From: Strongylocentrotus purpuratus
Taxonomy: Eukaryota > Echinodermata > Echinoidea > Camarodonta > Strongylocentrotidae
NCBI RefSeq assembly: GCF_000002235.5
Contig: NW_022145596.1
Coordinates: 32,524,140 to 32,588,139 of the forward strand
Direction: 5' to 3'
DNA: 64,000 nt
The notes beneath the pieces were generated by a model. It made no database searches, was not told the origin of the DNA, and saw only the letters and a program-made list of their open reading frames with translations. The translations under genes were made by a program, and so were the position numbers. Below are positions 11,890 to 24,500 of this stretch, piece after piece (the stretch's first letter is position 1; each line of letters starts with the position of its first letter).

Positions 11890-12379
11890 GAATTTGAGAG
11901 AGATGCTAAGAGTCAGAGAAAGAAAGAGATAGCTCAACAAGGAGAGATAGCTCAACAAGGAGAGAGAGAGGGGGAGGGGAGGAGGAGGGAGGGAGGGGAG
12001 GGGAGGGAGGGAGGGGAGGGAGAGAGGGGAGAGAGGGGAGAGAGGGGAGAACAGAGCAAGAGATAAACATAAACATTTAATTTTCAAAGACAGAAAGGAA
12101 GAAAGAGATAGAATGAGAGGGGGGAATAGAGAGTGGTTTGAGATAAACTAGGGAAGATAGATGGTTACAAAGTAGTAAGGCAAAGCAAAATAATATGTAC
12201 ATATATGATATTTCTCTACTCATGTATCAATGATAATTCTAGACAGAATGAAAAATAGGAATTATGAAAAGTAGAACAAGACAACTGAGAGGGAAAAAAA
12301 GACACATTTATTTTTTCAAAGAATTTACCACAATAAAGAGACAGGAGAAAAAGAATTAGAGAGGAAGGGAAGAAGAGAA

Positions 12380-12416
<37 letters not shown>

Positions 12417-12455
12417 CAGACAGAGAGAGAGACAGAGAGAGAGAGTCAGGAAAAT
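11890..12455. repeat. GA/GGGA purine-rich simple sequence
   Basis: The plus strand is almost pure purine at 11957-12053, with repeated GGGAGGGAGGGG blocks that meet the usual G-quadruplex pattern. (GA)n runs follow at 12384-12412 and 12420-12445. A poly-Ser/Leu/Pro ORF read from the minus strand here is an artefact of the repeat. Confidence 0.85.
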
Positions 12456-14446
12456 AATAACAATGTAAAGATGAGAGATGAAGAGGTGACCAAAGAGAAT
12501 TTTGTGTACGGGTATATATTTTCTTCATAGCAAACCCACTCATCAGTCATGCTTTGTAAAGGTCATCCCAATTTTCCTGCTAATTCCACAGCAGTTGCAT
12601 TTTGAGCTTTCTCATTACAGGATTCTTGGACTGTGGCATTCTGCAATGCCGGGTTGCTCAAATACTTTTAAATAGTGTACATTTAGTATCTACAATTTCT
12701 TTGCTCTAGTTTTGAATATTTAATATTTTGTATCCTTCTTTTAGTCTACCTCATTGCATCTACGTACGTGCAGCTACATGAATGTACAGTAAATTTGTAC
12801 ATGTACATCTCATGCCATATCAATTCATCAGTCTATTTTAAGAATTTTGAGAATACACCAGTAATGTGTAGATGTACTGTATGTACTGTAGTCAATGCAG
12901 GAATATTCTTGTAAATCTGAAATGTTGATAAATAGAATTTCCCTTTATAATATACATGTATACAAGTACAGTAAGCCTTTTCTACCTTTCAATACTGTCA
13001 ATTATATTTACAAGAACCCTGGTGGGCAATAGGACACATGCAACATGTGAAACAATTTGACGTAGCCTTACAAAAATATCCAGTAAAAATCCAAGCAAAA
13101 AACAGATGCTCAGTTCCTTTTTATGCTAAAGTATTAGTGGATGCAGTGTCAATAATAAAGGGTTTCTACATAATATAACATAATCAAACGAATATGCAAT
13201 ATGTACAAATTCAATACCATATTATTAACCAAATTTACGACAAATGATTATACAATTATTCAAATCATTTGAGATTGGCACAGTGGTAAAACATAGTGGA
13301 GGAGTTTATTTAAAAAGCATGGCTTGTATTTTATAGACCCCTTGAGTATAAAAAAAAAGTTACAAGATCTCTGTAACATAATAAGAAAAAAGTAATCCCT
13401 CTCCTACGCTACAAAATTAAAAGGTTGTCTCTAGCATTGTGTATATTCAGAATTTTTACAGATAATGGAAATAATAACAAATGATAACTTTTCTAGCAGA
13501 GATGAGAGAGAGAGAGTAAGAAACGTTAAAAGGTTCATATCAATTTAGCCCCTAAAACAGCATTTCTGCCAACATATGTTTACTTAGACTATAACGATGT
13601 CTCAAGTTTAGCTTTGGGGCTGTGTTTAAAAATTTAAAAAATCATAAAACTCTGTATCTCTGAAACACCAATCAATCTGAAAAAGTACACAAAGCAAATC
13701 ACAGTTTTTTACACTGTGAATTGCAATTTGGTTTACACCCAACCTGTTCATTCAATGCAATTATTTTTCTAAGAATATATTTTCTCTAAGTTCAACAACA
13801 AAGGATTCAATATTTTAATTTTTTTTTAAATTAGCATACTTGTCCAAAGTGTCCAAATCAAACAAGTAAAAACACCCAGATCCCAGGCATATCTCTCTTA
13901 AGAATAATGTCCTTTTGCTACTTTCAAAACTACATAAAGTAATCTGGTTATTGCTTTGGTCTCGCAAACCAACTAGATGCAAAAAGAAATCAGGGAAAAA
14001 ATTAATATTTATTTTTCGGGGGCTACTTTTCAACCTTGCCTGCATGAAAATAACATTCTAAAATTTGTTTTGCATTGAACTCTATGCAAATTTACTGGGG
14101 CTCTTTTCTGATTTTGGGGGGCTCTTTTAGGCATTTCGGGGGCTAATTCGCCCCGAGCCCCCGTGTATTTTTTTCACTGCAAGAAATACACATTTCCAGC
14201 TACGTATGCACATTAATGCATGCACAAAGACTGTTTTGGGGTCCAATTTTGTCTATCACAAAGAAATAGCATTAAATGTCCAGTATTCCAGTAATAGGTT
14301 AACGTATTACTATATATGTAAATATAAATGGAGAAAGGAGTTATTTATTGCATTGATTACCCCTCCCCTTTCTACATAACTCTGTAAGTTGGGGCTTTGA
14401 TCGAAGCGACACCCTCGCATCTGTGATTGGTATCGGCAAAAATAAT

Positions 14447-14850
14447 TTTTTTTTTTTTTTTTTTAAATGACGAAAAATTGTCAAGGTTTTGGCTATCAAA
14501 TGCTCAAAAGAATTTCATGGCTGGGATTATTTTGTCATTTGGAGTTGTTGTAGACCATGTTTGTTGATATTTAGTGCCTTTTCATGACTTTGAAATTAAT
14601 AATATTGGTCTAAGAGAAGAGGCCGCCATCTTGGAATATAATGTAGGCATGCATTATAATCCAAGATGGCGGCCCGCATGTTTTGCCTCTTCTCTTAGAC
14701 CAATATTATTAATTTCAAAGTCATGAAAAGGCACTAAATATCAACAAACATGGTCTACAACTACTCAAAATGACAAAATAATCCCAGCCATGAAATTCTT
14801 TTGAGCATTTGATAGCCAAAAACTTGAACATTTTCGTCATTAAAAAAAAA
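14447..14850. mobile_element. Near-perfect 0.38 kb palindrome (foldback/MITE)
   Basis: Arms 14466-14643 and 14652-14841 are inverted copies that differ at only a few positions, plus a 12-nt insertion in the right arm. The spacer is about 8 bp around GCATGC. Outside the arms a T run (left) faces an A run (right), so the hairpin extends further. Close to the centre both arms carry CCGCCATCTTGG/CCAAGATGGCGG, a strong YY1-type motif. Confidence 0.85.
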
Positions 14851-15409
14851 TGATCAGCGATCGGAAATTATTATCTGATCACCCCTGAATGCTCAAGATC
14901 GGCCCCCGATCCGATGATCGGTTACAGGCCTATTTCTACACCACAAACACACTCAACCACACATCCTCGAACTACCACACCCACGCAAATGCAAAACGCA
15001 AATATCTGTTATACATACGAGGTGGATTTAAAAAAAAAAAAGAATAGAAAACTACCAAAGTTAGGCACATTCATGGGGCACTAGAGGGCGCTTCGCGAGC
15101 GTACAAAAATCTGAATGGCCTTGCTGCGGTGGGTCGGCAATAATCAGCCCCAAACTTGGATATGGGAGGGTGGAAGGATATATCTTTTTTATAATGTTAT
15201 CTGGTCTTACCCCTAACCATCCTATTTTTAATCTATGTAGAAATAACATGCGAGTACGATAAGAGAAACATCGGGCCCATTACTGATGCAACTTTTTAAA
15301 TATTAGCCTAGAAATGACCACCAAACGGAAAAAAATGACATTTTTTTCCGACAAATCTTCATAAAATCTGAGTTATAAACAACTCACAACTAGGCTCGGT
15401 AATGCAAAT

Positions 15410-16030
15410 ACGATTTTCTGAAAATTCAGGTGTGATTTTTTAAGTTTCTTTCAAGTATATTTCTGCGCATCGCAGCGCAAATTTTCTTCACTGCTTCAAA
15501 ATCACCCTTGAAAATTTTTTTTGCAACAAATTTGATACGGGGTCCGCGAGTGTTCCCCGTTCCTTGCGTGTTGAAAGTTTGGAAATACAAAGTTTGCATT
15601 GACTCGCGCACGAAAAAATGGCTCGAAAACAAATGTCAAAACGAGAAATAAACAAGCTTTTGTATAGTTATAAGAGATCTACCGAGGTTTCTTTGTCGAT
15701 ATAATTTATTATATAGTCTCAATTAGAATTCAGAATTATCTCACTGAAACCGACGATGTTCTCGATCGTAGTTATTTTCACTTTGCCAGCAGACGTTCTA
15801 GCGTGGTTTTGGCAAAAAGCTAGCCCGCCACCTTCCCACCTCGAACCTTTCGAGTTCCGCTAAAATTGTGCGCTGCGGAGCTCCGAGGGTGCGTTGGTAT
15901 TGCTGGCAAACTCTCGGGCGGCTAGCTCCCCACGACGGACCATTCGCGGTATGGCGAGAGTGTGTGTGTGAGATACGATTTTGGATTCGAGAACGCACGT
16001 ACCACAAACGTGCGCGTCATTTTCAGCTGT
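15410..16030. promoter_or_regulatory. CpG-rich patch, possible promoter of NCDN or an unannotated transcript
   Basis: CpG dinucleotides are locally frequent (for example CTCGGGCGGCTAGC, GCGCTGCGGAGC, ACGTGCGCGTC), in contrast to the AT-rich surroundings. No coding exon is recognisable; ORFs on both strands here look like chance. It lies 9 kb upstream of the NCDN ATG and 2.6 kb upstream of the CARS2 ATG. It could also be part of an old repeat. Confidence 0.3.
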
Positions 16031-16325
16031 CGAATGTCTACGACCAATTTTACATGTACGATTTTTAGTACAGATACTTGGTCAGTTTTCTTCTTATATC
16101 TTTGGTTTTACAACATTTAAAAATATAATTTCTTCAAATTTGCTCCTGACTTGGTTCAGACTAATTGTCTGATGTGTTTTCAAGTCAATTTCTTGAATAT
16201 ATTTTTTTGCATGAATTTGCCTACCAAAGTATATTTATAGGTGCTAGGAGGAGAACGATGGAGAAATCATGAATTTAGAAATTCAGAGAAAATATGTATT
16301 GGGTGTAGTAGAGAAAGAGATGCCA

Positions 16326-16410
16326 TAAAATAATAATAATAATAATATTCCACTTTTATATAGCGCCCAATACATCAATACAACGATGTGCCTAGGCGCT
16401 TTACAGAAAA
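16326..16410 (-). repeat. SINE 3'-tail fragment, antisense
   Basis: (AAT)n followed by TATAGCGCCC...CTAGGCGCTTTACAG is the reverse complement of the SINE tail AAAGTGCTTAGAGA...CGCTATATAAATCC (ATT)n seen at 8550-8614. Confidence 0.6.
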
Positions 16411-16597
16411 ATTATTACCTTGGTCATCGGATTCAGGCTTACCCACACACAATGTATGCACATTTTCCACTCCCTGGGGAGCATTCCAGCCAGTCGCCAT
16501 TTTACAAGCACACTCTTGCTCCTCCAACCACATGAACTTTCGCATCCTACCGGCATTTACTTGGTATTTGATTTAACAGAATCACATTTTACATGTA

Positions 16598-17372
16598 GAG
16601 TAAAGTACCCGGTTTTCGGCCACTTAAGACAAAATCCTATTTATTGGACTCTTTACTTCCTATTTATTATCATTTCTTGTTCAAATCATGAAGCTAATAT
16701 TATTATTATTTAAACAAAAAAAGAATCCCAAAAAAAAATCACGAATTGCCATGACAATATTCATTTCAATTTTCACTGTTTTGGAGCCGGTTATCGGCCG
16801 AGCGTTTCAGTTTACGGCCGCATGTACAAAGTCAATAGGAAGCGCTCGCGCGCGCCGTGCGTTTCTGCGCTGATGTATAGCACAAGCGGGCGGAGCAGGT
16901 ATCCCACGCCGGAGCTCGCGGGTGCTCGCCTGGCCGAATACAGGCACAGCGGTGATCGGAAGTTGGAATCTGAATTAGACAGACATATCGTGTGTGCGTC
17001 GCGGTGTGCGGCTGCATTGATTTAATACATGCGATGAGATACTTTTGAGCTTGCGACCAGCACAAAATCGGGCTCTATATCTGAAAAATACTTGAAATAA
17101 AGCTCATTTTATGGTACCCATATTTCTTACATACACGCGTAAGAAACTCGATTTTTCAGATTCGGGTAGCGGGACCGCCGATTACATCGCTAAAATGTGA
17201 TATTTTAGGATATATTTTTCATTGCAAATGTGGTTCTTCAGTGACACTGGCATGGTATGGTATGTGTGGGATATGTGTTATGCTATTATGCGATGTATTT
17301 TAAAGTGATTTTACCATGTATCCAACCAATTGGCCGAAAACCGGAGCTGACCGATTACCGGGTACTTTACTC
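16598..17372. mobile_element. 775-bp TIR element flanked by TA (Tc1/mariner-like, non-autonomous)
   Basis: The ends GAGTAAAGTACCCGGTTTTC and (reverse complement of the right end) GAGTAAAGTACCCGGTAATC are inverted. A second inverted block GGCCGAAAACCGG lies near the right end. TA lies directly outside each end (16596-16597 and 17373-17374). The interior has a GC-rich core at about 16790-16940 with many CpGs. The 67-codon ORF inside shows no transposase motif. Confidence 0.65.
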
Positions 17373-18584
17373 TAAGTGCCAATTGCAAAAGAACATTAGC
17401 ACCTAAAATCATTCTTGTTCATCATTGTGGTATGAGTTCACCTGTATTCATCTGTTGGCAGGGAAAGAGAACAAGCGACAAATCTTTTCTTTCTTTCCCC
17501 CCCCCCCCTTCTTGAGTTCTTCTTCTTCTTTAATTTTTTTCTTTTCTGTTTTTCTTTTTTAAACTCATCATCTAGATCTAGACGAGATCTGTTATTGTTA
17601 CTTTTTCCTCTTGAGCCTTTCATGGTCTTTGCTCTAAATTTAGCACAATATTAATGGAGGATAAGTTAGAGTGTTCAATGCATCAGTACGTTGCTCGTTA
17701 GATTTCTCAATTATGCTGTACACTCTACTGCCATAGCACAGCTCAGTCCACCACGTCCACACGAAAACAAATGAGAAATGAATGTGGATGTATGTACACC
17801 ACTCAACTTAGATCTACACCCAACCATTTACAATGCGTGGGACTGAAATTAATCACCTTTTAAAACACATTTGCGGTCATAAAATACAAAATACATTACT
17901 TACGTTTACAGTAGATTCAAGATAAACTTTATGATTCCAAAAATGATATATACTGACACAGTCAATGAAAAGAAGAACGCAATCGCAGTTGATATCTTGT
18001 AGCAATCCATCAGCATAAATTATTTATAAGGAGGAAAATTCGGTATGTTGTTCTTGACAGTGTTTACCTCTGACCTATGGGTTCGTCTACACTTCACGAA
18101 GGGTTAAAAATATGTACATAATTGAGATTTTGATAGTTAAAAAATCAATTAATCCCTCAAAACTTCAGAAAAACTACTAAAATAGTTTTATTCTAAAATA
18201 AAAAGAAGAAAAATATGCAATCTTACAACAATACTGTGAAATAGTTTGCAACGGTATTATTTAATTTACCCAATTTGTGTAATGGTATAATCCTATCTTA
18301 AAGTATTCACACGTGTGTACCGTGTATGCTAGCTAGACCTAGTGCTACCACCATGTACCAGTGCTTGTCGCGCCGCCGGTAACCCGGTACAGTGTTGTTA
18401 CATGTAGACTACGTTATTCGTTAATGTCATGTCAACAGCTACAAGTACAGCATGTTTATGTTTTTGTTTATTAACCACTTCCAGTTAATACCAGGTCAAC
18501 GGGTCAAATGATGACAATCAGCAACTCTTACCGCAAGTGACCATCATCTAGAAGCGCATTCTGTTTCTATCAAACTCAGTCGAA

Positions 18585-21500
18585 ATGGGTTTGAGAGTTA
18601 TTACAACTGACTTTGCATTTGGCAGACATGGTAGAATGTCTAATTTATATAAACAATGTAGGACTCTGTTTTGGAGAAGAGATGTGTGTACATCATCATC
18701 ATCTATGAGTGCCCCAGTGAGGTATCCAGTGCAGAAGGATGGAAGGACTACTGTTCATGTCTTGAATTCATTAACAGCAGCACATGATAGAAAAAGTGCA
18801 AAGAAGGAGCCTCTCTTATTGATGAACAAAAATGTGGCAACATGGTAATGATCACTACTTTGAATCTCATTTTCAATTGTTAATTACTGTTTCGCTGAGC
18901 GAAAATTTTTTTTTTTTAAAGCAAGTTGAAAATCTTAGAGAAGATTTTTAGAGTTCAGATTGTTTGTTTTATAAGATGAGAAAAAAAGGTTCATTTTGTT
19001 AATTATATTATCAGGAAAGCTAGATATTCATTCTCTTTAGTTTCAGCCTCAATGAAGCATTTAGGTATTTTATAGAAGGTGAATTGGCAATTTAAATGTA
19101 TACAATGTCTGTTGTATTTATGATCGATGTTTTTTATAGTAGGATCTGAATTGGCCTTTTCTTTGATTATTTGTTTTTGAAGGACACCTTACTTTCGGCT
19201 TCAATAACGAGCGAAGCCATTTTAGACACTTGTTCGTGTAATCTGTCGAGCGTCAAGTCACTGGAGATGAGCTCTCCAATTTTCCCAGTTTTCCTCGTTT
19301 TGTCCTGTTTTACAGTGACACCAGTGAGCCCAGTGTTTCGGCAGTAAATTGCTAAGTTCCGGCCAAAGAAATTGAATTTTGTGTCTGTGTTGTCTTCGAC
19401 TCTTCATACTACTCTTCGTTTGAGGAAGCTAATAAAGACTTCATAATCCCATTTCGAGTTTGGAACTTTTGCAATTTGTTTCATGGTCAGCGAGCCAATT
19501 ACCAACTGTTTATTTAATTAGCTACCAGTATGCCTGATGGCATCTTACATGTTGTTTCTTATTTTATCATAGAGTACATGTATGTACAGTTTAATGAGGC
19601 AGTGTATTTAACATTTTTTGTAATGACGTTTGACTTTAAGTTTTGTGATGATCGTTGATGACACTGACTAAATTGTTTGATTTCATTGTTTTCAGGTTTG
19701 CCTGTGGTCCTACAGTTTATGATTCTGCCCATATTGGGCATGCAAGGTAATTATATTTGTATTATTCCTTCCTAAAATCCACCGTATTTTCTGTTCCTCC
19801 CAGTTTGTAAGTTGCTTTTATAGCGGTTTCCACTAGTTTCTACCCTTTAACCTAGCTAGACTATTTGTTACATTTTTCTCCTGTTTTATGATATATTTTT
19901 TTTCTTATCTTTTTTGGGGGGGAAGACACTTCTTTAATCTGTGAACTATAACAACTGTAATTATATCAATTTATATCAATAATCCGTCCACAATATGAGA
20001 AACCATTTTTCTGTACTTTTGACTAATTGATGATAATGGTTGTGATTTATAATCTTATTTCCAGATTCTATCTTCCAAAACAAATTACAACTCCTGAATA
20101 TTTGTTTGCCATCTCAATAGTAATATACAGCCTACAGGTAGACTCCTACATTATCTTGTATCATTTTTCCCCCATTTTTTGTTAATTGTAATGGCCAATA
20201 TTGTTAGATAGGCAGATTGCAAAATTAGGGCTAAATTGAAATTATGATTTCTTGAAAGAGTTCTTGCAGTCTTGCAGAAGTCTGTTTTTAGTGTAAATTG
20301 CTTACAATTTCTTTCAAGACAATTGAAACTATATTGAATAATATTGAGAAAAAATATATATGCGGTGCTCATTGTAAATTACTCTGAAAAAGCCAGTTTG
20401 CATACACCAGTTCTAGTCATTTAAAGAAATTGGAAATGTGTCTTTGTACAGTACAGTATTTACGGTAGCCTATTTCTTGACAAAACAGGATATTTTACTC
20501 ACTTTGCAGTTCCTACGTGAGATTTGATATCATCCGCCGTATCTTGGCAGAGTTCTTCCAGACGAGCGTTGTCATGGTGATGGGTATTACTGACATCGAT
20601 GATAAGATCATAAGACGATCTCATGAACAGAATTTAAAGGACTTCAGAGAATTAGCCGGATTCTACGAAAGAGAATTTTATCAAGATATGCAACACCTCA
20701 ATGCAAGTATTTTATGTTTTTCAAATGCATTTGTATAGTCTACATTGTATTTTGATGATTAGTTGGTTGAAAATAATATCTTTCCAACTGAGTATGATAT
20801 GATAGTGAAGGGATGATAAGGCATACAGAACACTGGGTCACCTTTTGTAACCTTGGTTGTGGCGATGCCTTGTGTCTTCCATGCTTTCAAATGGAATATC
20901 ATCACAATCCATACCATATTTGAGTTTGAAACACATGATATTTCAGGAAACTTTCATTTGCATACCGGTAATACTAGTACAGAAAATTATGGCTAGGCAT
21001 AATTCCATCACTTTTTCCATTACGATATCTGTGACACATTTATAGACTTAGGAGCAAACTTTAACATATTAACTTTAAATAAATCTACTACTAGACTCTA
21101 ATCAAAGTTTACTGATCTATTTGTATTGTTGTTTTTTGTTTTTTAATTCACCAATAATATTAATATTTCTTACAGGTCTTACCAGCTACTGTGTATACCC
21201 GGGTATCTGATCATATACCAGAGATTCTTACTTTCATTGATAGTATCATCAAAAATGGCTATGGATATTCTACAAGCAGTGGTATGGACTTCAACACTTT
21301 TTATCTTATTTTATTTTATCTTCAGATACACTGTAGATTCTTATATTCTACTAAAAACACGATTATAATATGAGGAAGATGCAAAAAGCTACTAAAATAA
21401 TCATCTATTATATAAAAGGGAAGTATGTTAATCAACTTCAGTTCTTGAAATCATATTGTATATATATATAGTTTAATTCTGTTAAAACATATAAAGATTC

Positions 21501-24500
21501 AAATTGTATTTCCATTTCTTGTTGGTATTTTGTGTTGCAACATATGTATCATAAAATTATTCTCAGGTTCATTTTCTTAATGTTGCCATCAAGTCCTTTG
21601 AACCCAATATCAAATGTGTGACATGTAATTAGCCATACAGATTTCCTCACCTAGGTTTAGGGACATATCCTTCAAAGATTCTGAGGGTTGTTTGAAATTG
21701 ACTGAGAGGTAATTGTAATAATGAAATGAAATGTTTTGATTCTGCAGGTAGTGTGTATTTCAATGTGGATGCGTTCACCCTAGAGAGATATGACAAACTA
21801 GCCAGTCAAGACTTAGACGTCCAGCATGATGAAGGCAAAGAGTTCATTGACCCAGAGAAGAGACATCCAAGGGACTTTGCTCTGTGGAAGGGGGTCAAAC
21901 CAGGAGAACCATGGTGGGATGCACCATGGGGGAAAGGGAGACCAGGATGGCATATTGAATGCTCAGCTATGTCCAAGTGAGTATAGCCTATATGATAGGG
22001 GATAGTAGAGTGATAATTAACAGAATTAACAGAATTCATATTTGGGTTCTATGGATAAGCAGTTAAAAGATTTATAGAAAATGACAACTTTGTTCACTAA
22101 AGGGGGAAGAGGGAAGAGGGAATAATGTCCTAATGTAAATTATATTATGAGATTCTCTAATCTCTCATTTATTCCTTGCTATGACTGGCACATAAACATT
22201 TATGTCAATATTGTAATAACAATTCTTAAAAATTAAACTAAACTGGATGAAGTACCTGTACTTTAATGTCAGCTTCTGATATCACACATGTCCATCATGT
22301 TGCAATGCTCCCGGCACTCAAACACCATTACCCCGGTCATATTACTGACGGTCAGACATGTAGCGTTCTGGCATATTGGGTACCCATTAACACCTGGGTG
22401 GAGATTGGCAAATGTGGATTGATGTCTTGCTTTTAAAGGATGTTAGTACTAGGCTGGGATTTGAACCCTCAACCCTTGGATTGAGAGTCAAGTGAATGAC
22501 CATGACACCTCCAATTTTATCATCAAGCAGCAAATACTGATACGCATATATATTTCTATCTTGTTCTCTGATAGGGCTATCTTTGGTGAGAGATTGGATA
22601 TTCATACTGGTGGAAGAGATCTAGCCTTCCCTCATCACAACAATGAGATTGCGCAATGTGAAGCTTGCTTCAACTCAAATCAATGGGCTAATTACTTCCT
22701 GCATTCAGGTATAGTACATTGGATTTATACTTCTGATGGTGATGTCATAATGATGGTGATGCCATGATGATCCTGATGGCAATCATGGCATGACGATAAT
22801 GCTTGTGGTAATGGTGATGATGATGGTGGTGGTGATGATGGTGATGACATGATGATGGTGGTGGTAGTGAAGGTGATGGTGGTGATGATGATGATAATGA
22901 TGATAGTGATATTATAGTGATGATAAGCATGATGGTAAAGATAATGATAGTGATGTTGATGATGATGATGATGCAGATAGCAAGAGTAGATACTAAAATC
23001 AACCTTTCTTCTGCTTGAAGATTAAAACTATTATGACATTACAAGCTGTCATTCTTGAATTCAAAATCTCATTTTAACATTAGTATTATTTGTTCACACC
23101 TGATGTGTAGTGCTACCCCATGATATCTCACCTATTATGATCTGAATAACAATTCATTCCTAATTCTATGTAGTTCGATTTATCATTCTAAACATCTAGT
23201 GAGACAAATATGAAAATGTTGAGAGTATCATCTGCTCCCTATTGCATCAGAATTTGAGTCTCTACCACCTCATACATCGCAATGTTATATAAACAAGGCA
23301 ATGGTCAAGCTTTATATTAATCTTCCTAATTTCATGCAGGTCATCTTTACAGGAAATATGATGCTGATAAGATGTCTAAGTCACTTCAGAATGTTGTTAG
23401 CATCCAGGACTTCTTGAAGACCTATACACCAAACCAGTTCAGATTTCTGTGTCTTATGTCCAAGTATGATCATGGTATGTATCAATAAGGCTCATTCAGA
23501 TATGATGCGGCAAAACCACAGCTAAACTGCTGCTTTTTTGTTTAAATGGTGATGTAAAGTGTAATACAGAGCTGCCAACCATTCCGTTTTTGCTGGAATT
23601 ACTCTGTTTTTTCCTCCAAATTACGGTATTACGTTTTTTCTTCATAAATTCTGTTTTTTTTTTTTACATACCGCACATCAAACAACTGCCCTAAAATGTT
23701 GATTTGATCACAAATTCAATAGAAAACTACGGTAAGTTTAAAACATACTTGAATACATACTTGAAGAGAAAAATATTATCAAAAGAATGAAATACCGGTA
23801 CAGATAATACCAAAATTGGAAAAAAACTTTAAAAACCTGCTTGTATCGAGAGAAAAAAACAGCATAAGGAATGGACATTTCTGCATTGGAAGTGTGTCGC
23901 GCATGGTTGTAAGTTTTGTTTTAATGAATTCCTTTTTTTTGCCATCATGATTACTTTTTTTGGTCGCACAAGGTTGGCAGCTCTGGTAATATGCTTCACA
24001 TTACTGAATCTTATAACACAGAGCTCAGTTAATATGCACAAGTCTTTTGTTGCATGCAGTTGTTATTTATTTCACACATTAAACAAAAACAGCAGCTTTT
24101 TTGTGGTAGTTTACTGTGTCATATCTGAGCAGCCCTTAGGTGTTTTGAAATTTGTCAATTAAAAAAGAATATATTGGAAATGACTCTATAACTGGTGATC
24201 TAGAGATAAGACGTCCTGTGACTTAGTCAGGCATACCCCTTTCTCATGTCATAGTTCAATGCAAAATTCTTCATTATTGCCCTGGGTGAATACCAATGTT
24301 CACTCTGTACTCTCCTACACCTCTCCCTTTCTCTATCTTTTTTAACAAAGATTTTAATTTTGATCAATGAATTTTTATGAAATGTCTACATGTTTGATTT
24401 TTGATTTATGTCATATTTTGTGTTATTTCAACTTTGAATTGCAATTGTATTATATCTATGTGAAATGGATCGTAATTCAGCCATTGGCTGCGATGATCTT

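Larger units (their letters stand above)
6640..18584. other. Intergenic region between head-to-head NCDN and CARS2
   Basis: About 12 kb without a recognisable gene. It must hold both promoters. Individual repeats are listed separately. Between them (for example 6910-8277, 9188-9969 and 12470-14445) I see AT-rich single-copy-looking sequence with short ORFs but no coding signature. 15410-16030 is CpG-rich and could be a promoter. Confidence 0.7.
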
